DNA from: Lachnoclostridium sp.
Lineage (GTDB): Bacteria; Bacillota; Clostridia; Lachnospirales; Lachnospiraceae
Direction of reading: 5' to 3'
NCBI GenBank assembly: GCA_023664665.1
Contig: JAMPEY010000003.1
Coordinates: forward strand, 95,246 to 159,245
DNA length: 64,000 bases
Below the pieces are notes generated by a model, which did no database searches, was not told the origin of the DNA, and saw only the letters and a list, made by a program, of their open reading frames with translations. This document shows, one piece after another, positions 24,918 to 33,255 of the stretch. The position numbers and the translations under genes were made by a program. How positions within the stretch are numbered: the stretch's first letter is position 1; every line of letters begins with the position of its first letter.

Positions 24918-26490
24918 TGTCGTCGCCTCCTCTTTTTTCAAACTGAGGAAGCTTCCTCATGGCAAGCCTGTTATAATTGCGTATCAAATCCGCCAGAATG
25001 AAAACCACTGTCAACAAAATCAACAGGGCTGCGCCGTAATACCACAAATCCGACACAGGCTGCCATATGGCTATGATACCCCCCGCCACAATCGCCGCCG
25101 CTGCAAAGAGAAAGCCCAGACCTCCTCTTAATTTCTCGACATTTTTGTACTTTTTTATACCGGATACACACAGAATGCCCATACAGACCGCCACAGCCAG
25201 CCATATGAGAATCTGCGCCAGAGAACCGCCGGCAATACGGAGAAGGCTAAAAATAAGCTCCAGCCTGTTCATCGCCAGAAAAACAATAACGACTGTTATT
25301 ACCGTGTTTGCCGCCATTTTGCGTTTCTTTTTCTTCTTCGTTATGAGCTTGCCTGCTTTTTTTGTCTGCAGCCCTCTGTCATCTTCATTGCTCTCTTTGG
25401 CAAGTATTTTGGAGAGCTCTCCGCTATAGAGCGCCGTCGCCGCTAACGCCAGCACCGCGCTGCAGAGCAATAAAACCATGGGCCGCAGCATGAGAAACAA
25501 ATTCAGAATCAAAAACAGAGGAATCGCAAGCAGCAGGGAACTTCCGAAAAACCGCTTCTCATCCACCGGCAGATCGGCTACAATCTTTCCTGTCTGCCCG
25601 TTCACCGTGGCATAGGCAATACGGTCCCTGTTGCGGTAAGACATAAACCACACGGGAAACATGGCGCTGTCCTTCCCGTCACAGTTTGTATGTAACGCTG
25701 CTGCCCTTTTGCTTTCGGAGGGCAGCTCAAGGTCATATTTACGGAAAACCGGATCCCTGCGCAGTCTGTCACAGGTTGCCTCCGTAACTATCTCTTCGGC
25801 GTCCTCCTGATAGACAGCGGAACTTACATCCGCTATTTCCGCATAAAAACCGCTTAAGAAAGACGGGGTAAAATTCATTATCTGATTGGCGGTATAAGGT
25901 CCCAGCGCCTGACTGATGTTATCGTAAAAATTGGCAGAGGCGTCATTGGAATACCCTGCATATCCTGCATCCAAATACCCTGACAGGGTATAATAATCCT
26001 TATAGACATAATCGCCTTCCCGCTTTTCCGTAACCCCCTGCAGACTGATTCTCCCTTTTTGGGAAAAACGGTAACTCCAATAAGGCATATAAATACCTCT
26101 GAAACCATCTATAAAATCGGCATTTTTGAATTCTTTGGGGACAAAGAAAGCTTTTCTCATTTTGTCCCTGTACAGCTTTTTGCAGTCCTCCTTGGTCACT
26201 TTGAAGGGAATAATGAATTGGGGGCGCTTTTTTCTGCTGATACGGCTGGACAAAATATTGGAAGCTCCGCAATAACTGCAAAAAGCCGTGGCGTCATTAT
26301 CACCGCCAAACATTTCACCGCCGCATTGGGGACAGGTAAATACATTGGTTTCAAAGTAATCCCCGTCCACAGTATCCGTTTCCTTTTTGATGGCATAGGG
26401 GTCAAATTTGGAATCACAGAACCCGCAAGCCAATTGTTGGGAGGGAATATCAAATTTCAAGTTCCCCCCGCAATTTGGGCATTCGTACAT
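24910..26490 (-). CDS. double zinc-ribbon, multi-pass membrane protein
   Basis: The 526-residue product starts with two zinc ribbons: CPNCGG with CGFCDSK (residues about 4-26) and CPQCGG with CSYCGAS (about 53-76). A soluble region of about 240 residues follows (FIIPFKVTKEDCKKLYRDKM, GIYMPYWSYRF). After that come several transmembrane segments from about residue 318 on, split by a basic linker (KLITKKKKKRKM). It resembles TFIIB-type zinc-ribbon membrane proteins that often neighbour TPM or SPFH genes. Function is unknown. The start is ATG behind CGGAGG. Its end overlaps the TPM gene, so the pair probably works together at the membrane. Confidence 0.8.
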   Translation of the reverse strand: MYECPNCGGNLKFDIPSQQLACGFCDSKFDPYAIKKETDTVDGDYFETNVFTCPQCGGEMFGGDNDATAFCSYCGASNILSSRISRKKRPQFIIPFKVTKEDCKKLYRDKMRKAFFVPKEFKNADFIDGFRGIYMPYWSYRFSQKGRISLQGVTEKREGDYVYKDYYTLSGYLDAGYAGYSNDASANFYDNISQALGPYTANQIMNFTPSFLSGFYAEIADVSSAVYQEDAEEIVTEATCDRLRRDPVFRKYDLELPSESKRAAALHTNCDGKDSAMFPVWFMSYRNRDRIAYATVNGQTGKIVADLPVDEKRFFGSSLLLAIPLFLILNLFLMLRPMVLLLCSAVLALAATALYSGELSKILAKESNEDDRGLQTKKAGKLITKKKKKRKMAANTVITVVIVFLAMNRLELIFSLLRIAGGSLAQILIWLAVAVCMGILCVSGIKKYKNVEKLRGGLGFLFAAAAIVAGGIIAIWQPVSDLWYYGAALLILLTVVFILADLIRNYNRLAMRKLPQFEKRGGDDNA

Positions 26491-26531
26491 TTTCAGCCTC
26501 CGTACGGTTTCTTTCGCTTGTAATTACTTTC

Positions 26532-27176
26532 CTATTTCTCTGTAAAGGCGGACTTGGGCTGTCCGCATATGGGACATACATAATCTTCCGGAAGCTCCTC
26601 AAAAGGCGTATCTCCCTTATATTCATAACCGCAGATGCCGCACACATAGCGCTTGCCCGAGTTTTCGGAAACGGCGTCTTCCTCAATGTAGGTGGGAGCG
26701 TTTTTCGGACTCTTTCCCTTCACCACATTATGATAGTAAGCATATGTCATGGCGTCATCCTGCTTTAAGACATCGGCCTCCACCACTTTTCCCAAGAATA
26801 CGGTATGGGTGGAGGTTTCCATTTTATCAATCACCTCACACACGATATAGGCACAGGCATCCGCAACCACCGGCAGATATCCCTTTACCATCTGCTCCAC
26901 TGCCTCAAATTTATCATGCTCCCTGCCGCTTTGGAATCCAAAAGTCCCGATGATTCCGGGATCCGAATGCTCTCCCAGAACGGATACGGCAAACTTGCCC
27001 ATTTCCTGAATACATTGGTTGGTGTAATTGTCATGATTGATGCTCACCGCAATAGTGGCAGGCTCCGAGGTAATCTGCATGGCGCTGTTGGCTATGCATC
27101 CCGTGGCTCTCCCCTTATCCCAGGTGCTGATGACATACACACCGTAACTTAAACTGCGAAACGCATTCTTATTCAT
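26532..27176 (-). CDS. flavin reductase domain fused to rubredoxin (high-molecular-weight rubredoxin type)
   Basis: The 214-residue product has an FMN-binding flavin reductase domain (about 1-150; [58 protein letters not shown]). A rubredoxin domain follows, with two Cys pairs in [20 protein letters not shown] and [13 protein letters not shown]. The same fusion is known as Hrb in Moorella, which feeds electrons from NADH to flavo-diiron proteins for NO or O2 reduction in anaerobes. The start is the ATG at 27176 with GGAGG upstream; an earlier in-frame start at 27200 is less likely. No flavo-diiron gene is nearby. Confidence 0.9.
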   Translation of the reverse strand: MNKNAFRSLSYGVYVISTWDKGRATGCIANSAMQITSEPATIAVSINHDNYTNQCIQEMGKFAVSVLGEHSDPGIIGTFGFQSGREHDKFEAVEQMVKGYLPVVADACAYIVCEVIDKMETSTHTVFLGKVVEADVLKQDDAMTYAYYHNVVKGKSPKNAPTYIEEDAVSENSGKRYVCGICGYEYKGDTPFEELPEDYVCPICGQPKSAFTEK

Positions 27177-27284
27177 AGGAATCCTCCCTTTTCTGACCAT
27201 TTTAAATGGCTCTGCCTACATATTTTGTTTCTATTATACTGATTATCATTCGGTTTGTCCATCATCTTTATCATGCAAAACACA

Positions 27285-27333
27285 GAAAATAGCAGAAGCA
27301 CTCCGATGAATCCGGGGTGCTTCCGCTATTTTC
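27285..27333. terminator. Intrinsic terminator between recJ and the flavin reductase-rubredoxin gene
   Basis: A 17-bp stem with one mismatch (GAAAATAGC..GAAGCAC at 27285-27301 with GTGCTTC..GCTATTTTC at 27317-27333) has T-rich ends on both strands. It would stop recJ transcripts on the minus strand. Confidence 0.75.
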
Positions 27334-27476
27334 TTATGAGGGGGGAGATAGTGAATAAATCAACTATCTGAAATGTATTCTATCCCAAAATTGTGTCTAA
27401 AATGTGTTTTATTTCTAATGAAAATCTTAAAAAATTATAACAATTCAAAATGAGCGGCTTCTTTCCCGACACTTTC

Positions 27477-29240
27477 CTAACAGTAATTCTGCATGATAAA
27501 TTGAAGGTTCGTCCTGCCCTGATAGGTATTTAGCGAGAGCTGGTAGGTTATGGACAATTCAAAATCTCCTCCTTTTTCATAAAGCAGATTGTCACTGCCG
27601 CTGCCATACTTTTCATTTAAGAAATCTCCGAGCCGCTCCAAATCTCCGAAAAATACTACTTCCGCTTCTTTTCCTTCCGGACCGCGCACCCGGAATCTTG
27701 CGCAGTTTTTGTTTGCCCCCATCTTATATCCTTTCAAAAAATGCAGATTCTTTTGGGCAAACAAGGGCTTTGGATTCTCCACGCCAAAGGGTTCCAGCAG
27801 AGAAAGCTCTTCCGCCAGCTTTGCATCCGCATAAGAAAGGGGCATGGGGACATCAATATGTACCCTGGGGACAAAATCATCCTCACAAAGACCGCTGTCC
27901 TCATTTAAAAACTTCCGCAAAGGTTCTATATCCTCCTCCTTCATGGAAAGCCCCGCCGCCAGCTTATGTCCGCCGTATTTGGTAAAATACCGCCCGGCAC
28001 GCACCATGTGCTCAAACATATGGTAGGCTTCCACGGAACGCCCGGAGCCCTTGACACCGTCCTCCCCTTTCGTCAGCACAAACACGGGATGATGATACTT
28101 TTCCCGAATGCGCCCGGCAATAATCCCCGCAAGACTCTCATGCACATCCGGCAGAAAAATAAGCATCACTTTATCCTGTTCTATCCGGTGTTCTTTCATA
28201 TATTGTTCCGCAGCTTCCACTCCCTGCAGGGTCAGATTCTTACGGCTGTCGTTTAAATCCTTCAGTTCCCTCGCCGCGCTCATGGCTTCCGTCTTGGTTT
28301 TGCTCCTTAAAAGCTCTAACGCCCTGTTTGCCGTGTCAAGCCTGCCCGTTGCATTCAGACAGGGGCCGATGACAAAACCCAGATGATAAGCGCTCAGTTT
28401 TTCCGGCTGGATTTTATTCACTTCCATCAAAGCCCTGATACCCTGATTTTGCGTTCTTTGCAATCTCCGTAAACCCTCTTTTACCAGAATGCGGTTCTCA
28501 TCCTTCAGCTCCATAACATCGCAGACGGTAGCCAACGCCGCAAACTCCAAAAACTCTTCCATGGCTTCTGTCAGTTTGATATGCTCCATATGCTGTGAAA
28601 GCGCCTGCAGCAGCTTATAAGCCACCACTGCACCGCAAATATTTTTATAAGGATAAGGACAGTCGCCTCTTTTGGGGTCTACCACCGCAAGGGCGGGAGG
28701 CAAAAGCTCTCTCCGCTCTCCTCCTTCCTCCGCAAAAGGCACCTCATGATGATCTGTCACCACTACCGAAATCCCCATGGATGCCGCCAACTCAATCTGG
28801 GGCGCCGCTGCAATCCCGTTGTCACAGGTCAAAATCAACTCGATTCCCTCTTTTTTTGCCGCATTAATTAAATTATCATTTAATCCATAGCCGTCATGCA
28901 TTCTGTGGGGAATGACTGTATCCACTCTTGCCCCTAAGATTTCAAGTCCCTTTGTCAGCATATAGGCGGAACAAATTCCGTCCACATCATAATCCCCAAT
29001 CACCCGAAGGGACTTTTTCTCCGAAAGCGCCTGCTCTATCACCTCCACAGCTTTGTCCATATCTTTCAAAAGCCAAGGAGAATAACAGTCATCCAAAGTT
29101 CCCCGGAGAAATTTCTTAATATCCGACTCCTCCGTCAAATCCCGGTTTCTGAGAATCCTTGCTAAAACGGGGCTGATTCCGAAATCCTTTGCCCATTTGT
29201 CAAAATCCGCTTTTTTAGCTGCCACAAACCATTTTTCCAT
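27477..29240 (-). CDS. recJ: single-stranded-DNA-specific exonuclease RecJ
   Basis: RecJ is a 5'-3' ssDNA exonuclease in recombination and mismatch repair. The 587-residue product has the DHH phosphoesterase motifs: RVIGDYDVDGICSAYML near residue 80, LTCDNGIAA near 137, VVVTDHHEVPF near 155, and VVDPKRGDCPYP. A DHHA1 domain follows with GSGRSVEAYHMFEHM and KYGGHKLAAGLSM (about 395-435), and there is a C-terminal OB domain. ATG start with AAAGGA. It is transcribed divergently from a small membrane protein gene. Confidence 0.96.
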   Translation of the reverse strand: MEKWFVAAKKADFDKWAKDFGISPVLARILRNRDLTEESDIKKFLRGTLDDCYSPWLLKDMDKAVEVIEQALSEKKSLRVIGDYDVDGICSAYMLTKGLEILGARVDTVIPHRMHDGYGLNDNLINAAKKEGIELILTCDNGIAAAPQIELAASMGISVVVTDHHEVPFAEEGGERRELLPPALAVVDPKRGDCPYPYKNICGAVVAYKLLQALSQHMEHIKLTEAMEEFLEFAALATVCDVMELKDENRILVKEGLRRLQRTQNQGIRALMEVNKIQPEKLSAYHLGFVIGPCLNATGRLDTANRALELLRSKTKTEAMSAARELKDLNDSRKNLTLQGVEAAEQYMKEHRIEQDKVMLIFLPDVHESLAGIIAGRIREKYHHPVFVLTKGEDGVKGSGRSVEAYHMFEHMVRAGRYFTKYGGHKLAAGLSMKEEDIEPLRKFLNEDSGLCEDDFVPRVHIDVPMPLSYADAKLAEELSLLEPFGVENPKPLFAQKNLHFLKGYKMGANKNCARFRVRGPEGKEAEVVFFGDLERLGDFLNEKYGSGSDNLLYEKGGDFELSITYQLSLNTYQGRTNLQFIMQNYC

Positions 29241-29324
29241 AGTATAATCCTTTTCACTTGTTTAAATTCGGCATTTTATTAAGTTTGTTTTTAATTTATA
29301 AACACTTTTCATAATCTACTAACC

Positions 29325-29419
29325 TATAATAGTCTGCTCTGTCAAAAGATTCCGAATTTCTAACTTTATCTTTTGCTTTTTTCTTTCAAAAGTGTTATGA
29401 TGATAAGCAGACTGTTATA
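29325..29419. promoter_or_regulatory. Divergent control region between recJ and the small membrane protein gene
   Basis: The 220-bp gap holds a long inverted repeat, TATAATAGTCTGC (29325-29337) against GCAGACTGTTATA (29407-29419), with one mismatch over 13 bases. On the plus strand a plausible promoter TTGCTT-17-TATGAT (about 29371-29399) sits between the arms and would serve the gene at 29461. Whether the repeat is an operator is inference. Confidence 0.45.
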
Positions 29420-29460
29420 AAAATTCCCACATAACGGTCGGAAAGGTATAAAATATAATT

Positions 29461-29781
29461 ATGAATAAACAATCCCCGGAAAAACCTCAAAAAAAGGCTC
29501 ATAAAGTAACTTCCAAACAGATAGTTGCCATGATTGGCGTCCTGCTCCTTCTGGCGCTTTATATCACAACACTCATTGTTGCCTTTGTGGACAACAGCGC
29601 TTCCGGAAAGCTGCTCTCCCTCTGTCTGTACGGCACCGTCACCATTCCCCTCATCATATGGATTTACACATGGATGTACGGCAAACTGACAGGCAAAAAG
29701 ACCATCGCAGATTTTGAAGCCGGTGTGGACTCAAAAAATAACACTCGTTCCGAAAATTCCGAAAACAAGGATTCCATATAA
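29461..29781 (+). CDS. small two-helix membrane protein, unknown function
   Basis: The 106-residue protein has a basic N-terminus (QKKAHKVTSKQ) and two transmembrane helices (about residues 21-44 and 51-70), then a polar tail rich in Asn and Ser. It is transcribed opposite to its neighbours. A promoter-like TTGCTT-17-TATGAT lies about 60 bp upstream. The ribosome-binding site (GAAAGG) is far from the ATG, so initiation may be weak. Its base use matches its neighbours. I do not recognise a family. Confidence 0.7.
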   Translation: MNKQSPEKPQKKAHKVTSKQIVAMIGVLLLLALYITTLIVAFVDNSASGKLLSLCLYGTVTIPLIIWIYTWMYGKLTGKKTIADFEAGVDSKNNTRSENSENKDSI

Positions 29782-29806
29782 GAAAAAAAGACCCGCCGGA
29801 TTGTGT

Positions 29807-30412
29807 TTAAGTCTTCACTCCCAATCCCCGCAAGTCTTCTTCCGCCTGTTCTTTTGTGCGAAACAAAATTCCCGCCATACCTTCAGCCTGCGCCGCTTCT
29901 ACATTTTTCAGAGTATCATCCAAAAAGACACATTCCTGCGGCTGCAGATGATACCGCTTCAATAACAGTCTGTAAATCTCGGGATTAGGCTTGATCATCT
30001 TCTCCCGATAGGACAGAATGCCTCCGTCGGTATAAGGTAAAAAAGCTAACGATTCCGCGCATTCTTCCTCTGCCTTCCTCGAAAAATTGGATAAATATAA
30101 CACCTGATATCCATTTTCTTTCAACTTCCTTACCCAGGAAACGGCATATTCCCTCGGCGTCACCATACCGTGAATATCGCTATAGGCTTCCCGCAGCTCT
30201 TTTTCGATTTCGGGATCCCTGTCCACAAATGCCTGCAAGAGTTCTTCTTCAGACCACTCACCCCTGTCAAACTCATTCCACAGGGGACTTTCCACAGACG
30301 CCTTGGAAATCCGCCCTATCATGGCATTGTCAAAGCCCTTATCCTGCAAAAATGCTCTCCAGCGAAAATCTGCCAGCACATTTCCGATATCAAAAATAAT
30401 ATTCCGAATCAT
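29807..30412 (-). CDS. HAD-family hydrolase (YihX-like phosphatase)
   Basis: The 201-residue product has all HAD motifs: nucleophile loop IIFDIGNVLADFRWRAF (residues about 5-21), motif II VLYLSNFS, motif III Lys in MIKPNPEIYRLLL, and motif IV VFLDDTLKNVEAAQAEG. The DIGNVL form of motif I and small helical cap match the YihX / glucose-1-phosphatase branch, which acts on small sugar phosphates. The substrate is unknown. It lies 10 bp after purA and may be co-transcribed with it. Its 3' end converges with the gene at 29461-29781. Confidence 0.9.
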   Translation of the reverse strand: MIRNIIFDIGNVLADFRWRAFLQDKGFDNAMIGRISKASVESPLWNEFDRGEWSEEELLQAFVDRDPEIEKELREAYSDIHGMVTPREYAVSWVRKLKENGYQVLYLSNFSRKAEEECAESLAFLPYTDGGILSYREKMIKPNPEIYRLLLKRYHLQPQECVFLDDTLKNVEAAQAEGMAGILFRTKEQAEEDLRGLGVKT

Positions 30413-30422
30413 TGAAATACCT

Positions 30423-31715
30423 CTATTTTTTCAAAGGACTCTTACGGTAAATAATATCGCTTCTGCCGGGACCGTTGCTCACCATAGTGATGGGGAACCC
30501 TATCTGCTCTTCGATAAACTCTACATATTTACGGCAGTTCTCCGGAAGCTCCTCATAATTTTTGATACCCCTGATATCGCATTTCCAGCCGGGAAGCTTT
30601 TGGAACACCGGTTTTGCTTTCTCCAACTGACAAGTCACGGGGAAATCCGCGGTAACTTTGCCGTCAATCTCATATCCTATGCATACGGAAATCTCATCCA
30701 GATAACCCAGCACATCCAACACCGTAAAAGCCACATCCGTAGTTCCCTGCAGACGGCAGCCATACTTGGACGCCACACAGTCAAACCAGCCCACCCGCCT
30801 GGGTCTCCCGGTAGTCGCGCCATACTCGCCTCCGTCACCGCCTCTGCGCCTCAGTTCCTCAGCCTCATCCCCAAAAAGCTCCGACACAAAAGCGCCTGCT
30901 CCCACTGCGGAGGAATACGCCTTGCAGACAGTAATGATTTCCTTAATCTCATAGGGTGGAAGTCCCGCGCCGATGGCGCCGTAAGCAGCCAATGTAGAGG
31001 AGGAAGTCACCATGGGATAAATACCGTGGTCAGGGTCTTTCAAAGTACCGAGCTGCCCCTCCAGCAGTACGGTTTTGCCATCCTTTAACGCCTGATTTAA
31101 GAAAGTCGATACATCCCCCACATACGGTGCAATCATATCCCTGTACGCAAGCAGAGTCCGGAACAATTCCTCCACATCAATGAGAGGCTTGTGATACAAA
31201 TGCTCTAAAAGCACATTCTTGACCTGACATACACGCTCCACCTTCTCCTTTAAGCGCGCCTCGTCAAAAAGCTCACTGACCTGAAAACCTATTTTCGCAT
31301 ATTTATCGGAATAAAAAGGTGCAATGCCCGACTTTGTGGAGCCGAAGGATTTGCCTCCCAGTCTCTCCTCCTCATATTGGTCAAACAAAATATGATAGGG
31401 CATTACAATCTGGGCTCTGTCAGACACCAGAATTTTGGGCATGGGAACATTTCTGTCCGTAATGGATTTGATCTCTCCCAAAAGAATGGGAATGTTTAAC
31501 GCAACACCATTGCCGATTACGCTGGTAATATGGCTGTAAAATACCCCTGACGGCAGAGTGTGCAGCGCAAATTTGCCATAGCCGTTGACAATGGTATGCC
31601 CTGCATTGGCGCCGCCCTGAAAACGCACTACGATATCAGCTTTCTCAGCCAGCATATCCGTAATCTTTCCCTTTCCTTCATCTCCCCAGTTAGCACCTAC
31701 GACTGCCTTAACCAT
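30423..31715 (-). CDS. purA: adenylosuccinate synthetase PurA
   Basis: PurA converts IMP, aspartate and GTP to adenylosuccinate. The 430-residue product starts VVGANWGDEGKGKITDMLAE (GTP-binding GDEGKGK). It has FQGGANAGHTIVNGYGKFAL near residue 33, EGQLGTLKDPDHGIYPMVTS near 218, and the IMP/aspartate region TTGRPRRVGWFDCVA near 305. ATG start behind GGAGG. In the cluster with a purF-like gene, purB and purC it supplies the AMP branch. Confidence 0.97.
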   Translation of the reverse strand: MVKAVVGANWGDEGKGKITDMLAEKADIVVRFQGGANAGHTIVNGYGKFALHTLPSGVFYSHITSVIGNGVALNIPILLGEIKSITDRNVPMPKILVSDRAQIVMPYHILFDQYEEERLGGKSFGSTKSGIAPFYSDKYAKIGFQVSELFDEARLKEKVERVCQVKNVLLEHLYHKPLIDVEELFRTLLAYRDMIAPYVGDVSTFLNQALKDGKTVLLEGQLGTLKDPDHGIYPMVTSSSTLAAYGAIGAGLPPYEIKEIITVCKAYSSAVGAGAFVSELFGDEAEELRRRGGDGGEYGATTGRPRRVGWFDCVASKYGCRLQGTTDVAFTVLDVLGYLDEISVCIGYEIDGKVTADFPVTCQLEKAKPVFQKLPGWKCDIRGIKNYEELPENCRKYVEFIEEQIGFPITMVSNGPGRSDIIYRKSPLKK

Positions 31716-31797
31716 AATTCCTCCATTCTTACCCCTTCAAAGGTAAATTATACATAAATTATTGATATATTACCGTTTGGCCCGATATCCGATACCG

Positions 31798-33204
31798 TCA
31801 CTCTCTTCCGTCCCAGCAATAGGTACACAGCTTTTCCCTGTCAATTCCCACTGCCTCAATCATATCATCCAATCTGTTAAAGCGCAGGCTGGTAAAATTC
31901 AACTGTCTGCCGATACGCCCCACCATATCCTCATATTCCGGCGTATCCGGATCCACATAGTTTTTCAGATCAATCTTTTTTCCTTCCTGCTCTATTTCCT
32001 TCAAAACCCTTCGGGTAATCAAATCCATCTCCGAAGAAGACCTCGAAAAATTCAAATACTTACACCCGTATAAAAGAGGCGGACAGGCGGGTCTGATATG
32101 CACTTCCTTTGCCCCGCTCTGATACAAAAATTCCGTGGTTTCCCGAAGCTGAGTGCCTCTGACAATGGAATCGTCAATTAAAAGCAGACTTTTATCCTGT
32201 ATCAGATCATGCACGGGAATCAGCTTCATCTTGGCAATCAGATTCCGCTGGGTCTGAATGGTGGGCATAAAAGATCTTGGCCAGGTGGGCGTATATTTGA
32301 TAAAAGGTCTGGAAAAAGGAATTCCCGACTGATTTGCATAACCCACCGCATGAGCCGTTCCCGAATCGGGAACTCCCGCAACGATATCCGGCGACACATT
32401 ATCCCGCATAGCCAGCTTGGCGCCGCAGTTATAACGCATCTGCTCCACGCTGACCCCTTCATAGGAAGAAGGGGGATAACCATAATACACCCATAGAAAA
32501 GTACATATTTTCATATCCTTGCCGGGATGTACCAATGTATGTACGCCCTCCGGGTCCATAACCGCAATTTCCCCGGGACCCAGCTCCCTCACGGGCGTAT
32601 AACCCAGATTCAAATAAGCAAAATTTTCAAAAGACACACAGTAAGCATTCTCTTTTTTACCAATGCAAACCGGAGTCCTGCCCATACGATCCCTTGCCGC
32701 ATAGATACCCTTAGGGGTCATGATCAAAAAGGTCATGGAACCGTCTATCAGCTCCTGCGCATACTGCATCCCCTCCACCAGATTCTCTCTCTGGTTTACA
32801 ATCGCCGCCACCAGCTCCGTGGCATTGATATCTCCACCGGAAAGCTCTAAAAAGTGGGAATGTCCCTTATTCAGAAGGTCTGTGAGAATTTCCTCCGTAT
32901 TGTTAATCTTACCTACCGTGGTAATGGCATAAGTTCCGTGATGGGAGCGCACAATTAAAGGCTGCGGCTCATAATCGGAAATACATCCGATGCCTAAGTT
33001 TCCCCTCATTTGATTCATGTCTTTGTCAAATTTCGTGCGGAAAGGGGAATTTTCAATATTGTGAATCGCCCTGTCATACCCCTTTTCCTTGCTGTAAACA
33101 GCCATACCCGCCCGTCTGGTTCCCAGATGGGAATGGTAATCCGTCCCAAAAAACAAATCAAACACGCAATCTTCCTTTGCTGCAACGCCAAAAAATCCGC
33201 CCAT
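31798..33204 (-). CDS. amidophosphoribosyltransferase (PurF) homologue lacking the N-terminal catalytic cysteine
   Basis: The 468-residue product has the two-domain PurF layout: an N-terminal Ntn-type glutaminase domain (GTDYHSHLGTRRAGMAVYS, GNLGIGCISD, SGGDINATELVA) and a C-terminal phosphoribosyltransferase domain with the PRPP loop LLLIDDSIVRGTQLRET near residue 340. Canonical PurF starts Met-Cys, with Cys as glutaminase nucleophile; this protein starts MGGFFGVA and has no Cys there. The ribosome-binding site GAGGGAG eight bases upstream of the ATG argues against a wrong start. It may use ammonia directly, have another activity, or be regulatory. Cytoplasmic; located between purA and purB. 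Confidence 0.85.
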   Translation of the reverse strand: MGGFFGVAAKEDCVFDLFFGTDYHSHLGTRRAGMAVYSKEKGYDRAIHNIENSPFRTKFDKDMNQMRGNLGIGCISDYEPQPLIVRSHHGTYAITTVGKINNTEEILTDLLNKGHSHFLELSGGDINATELVAAIVNQRENLVEGMQYAQELIDGSMTFLIMTPKGIYAARDRMGRTPVCIGKKENAYCVSFENFAYLNLGYTPVRELGPGEIAVMDPEGVHTLVHPGKDMKICTFLWVYYGYPPSSYEGVSVEQMRYNCGAKLAMRDNVSPDIVAGVPDSGTAHAVGYANQSGIPFSRPFIKYTPTWPRSFMPTIQTQRNLIAKMKLIPVHDLIQDKSLLLIDDSIVRGTQLRETTEFLYQSGAKEVHIRPACPPLLYGCKYLNFSRSSSEMDLITRRVLKEIEQEGKKIDLKNYVDPDTPEYEDMVGRIGRQLNFTSLRFNRLDDMIEAVGIDREKLCTYCWDGRE

Positions 33205-33255
33205 ATTATGTCTCCCTCATTATGTATATCTCACTTGTGACTCGAATCGTATCTT

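Noticed and set aside
30303-31088. Plus-strand open frame of 261 codons over purA and the HAD gene
   Set aside because: It crosses two well-supported minus-strand genes and shows no plausible protein features.
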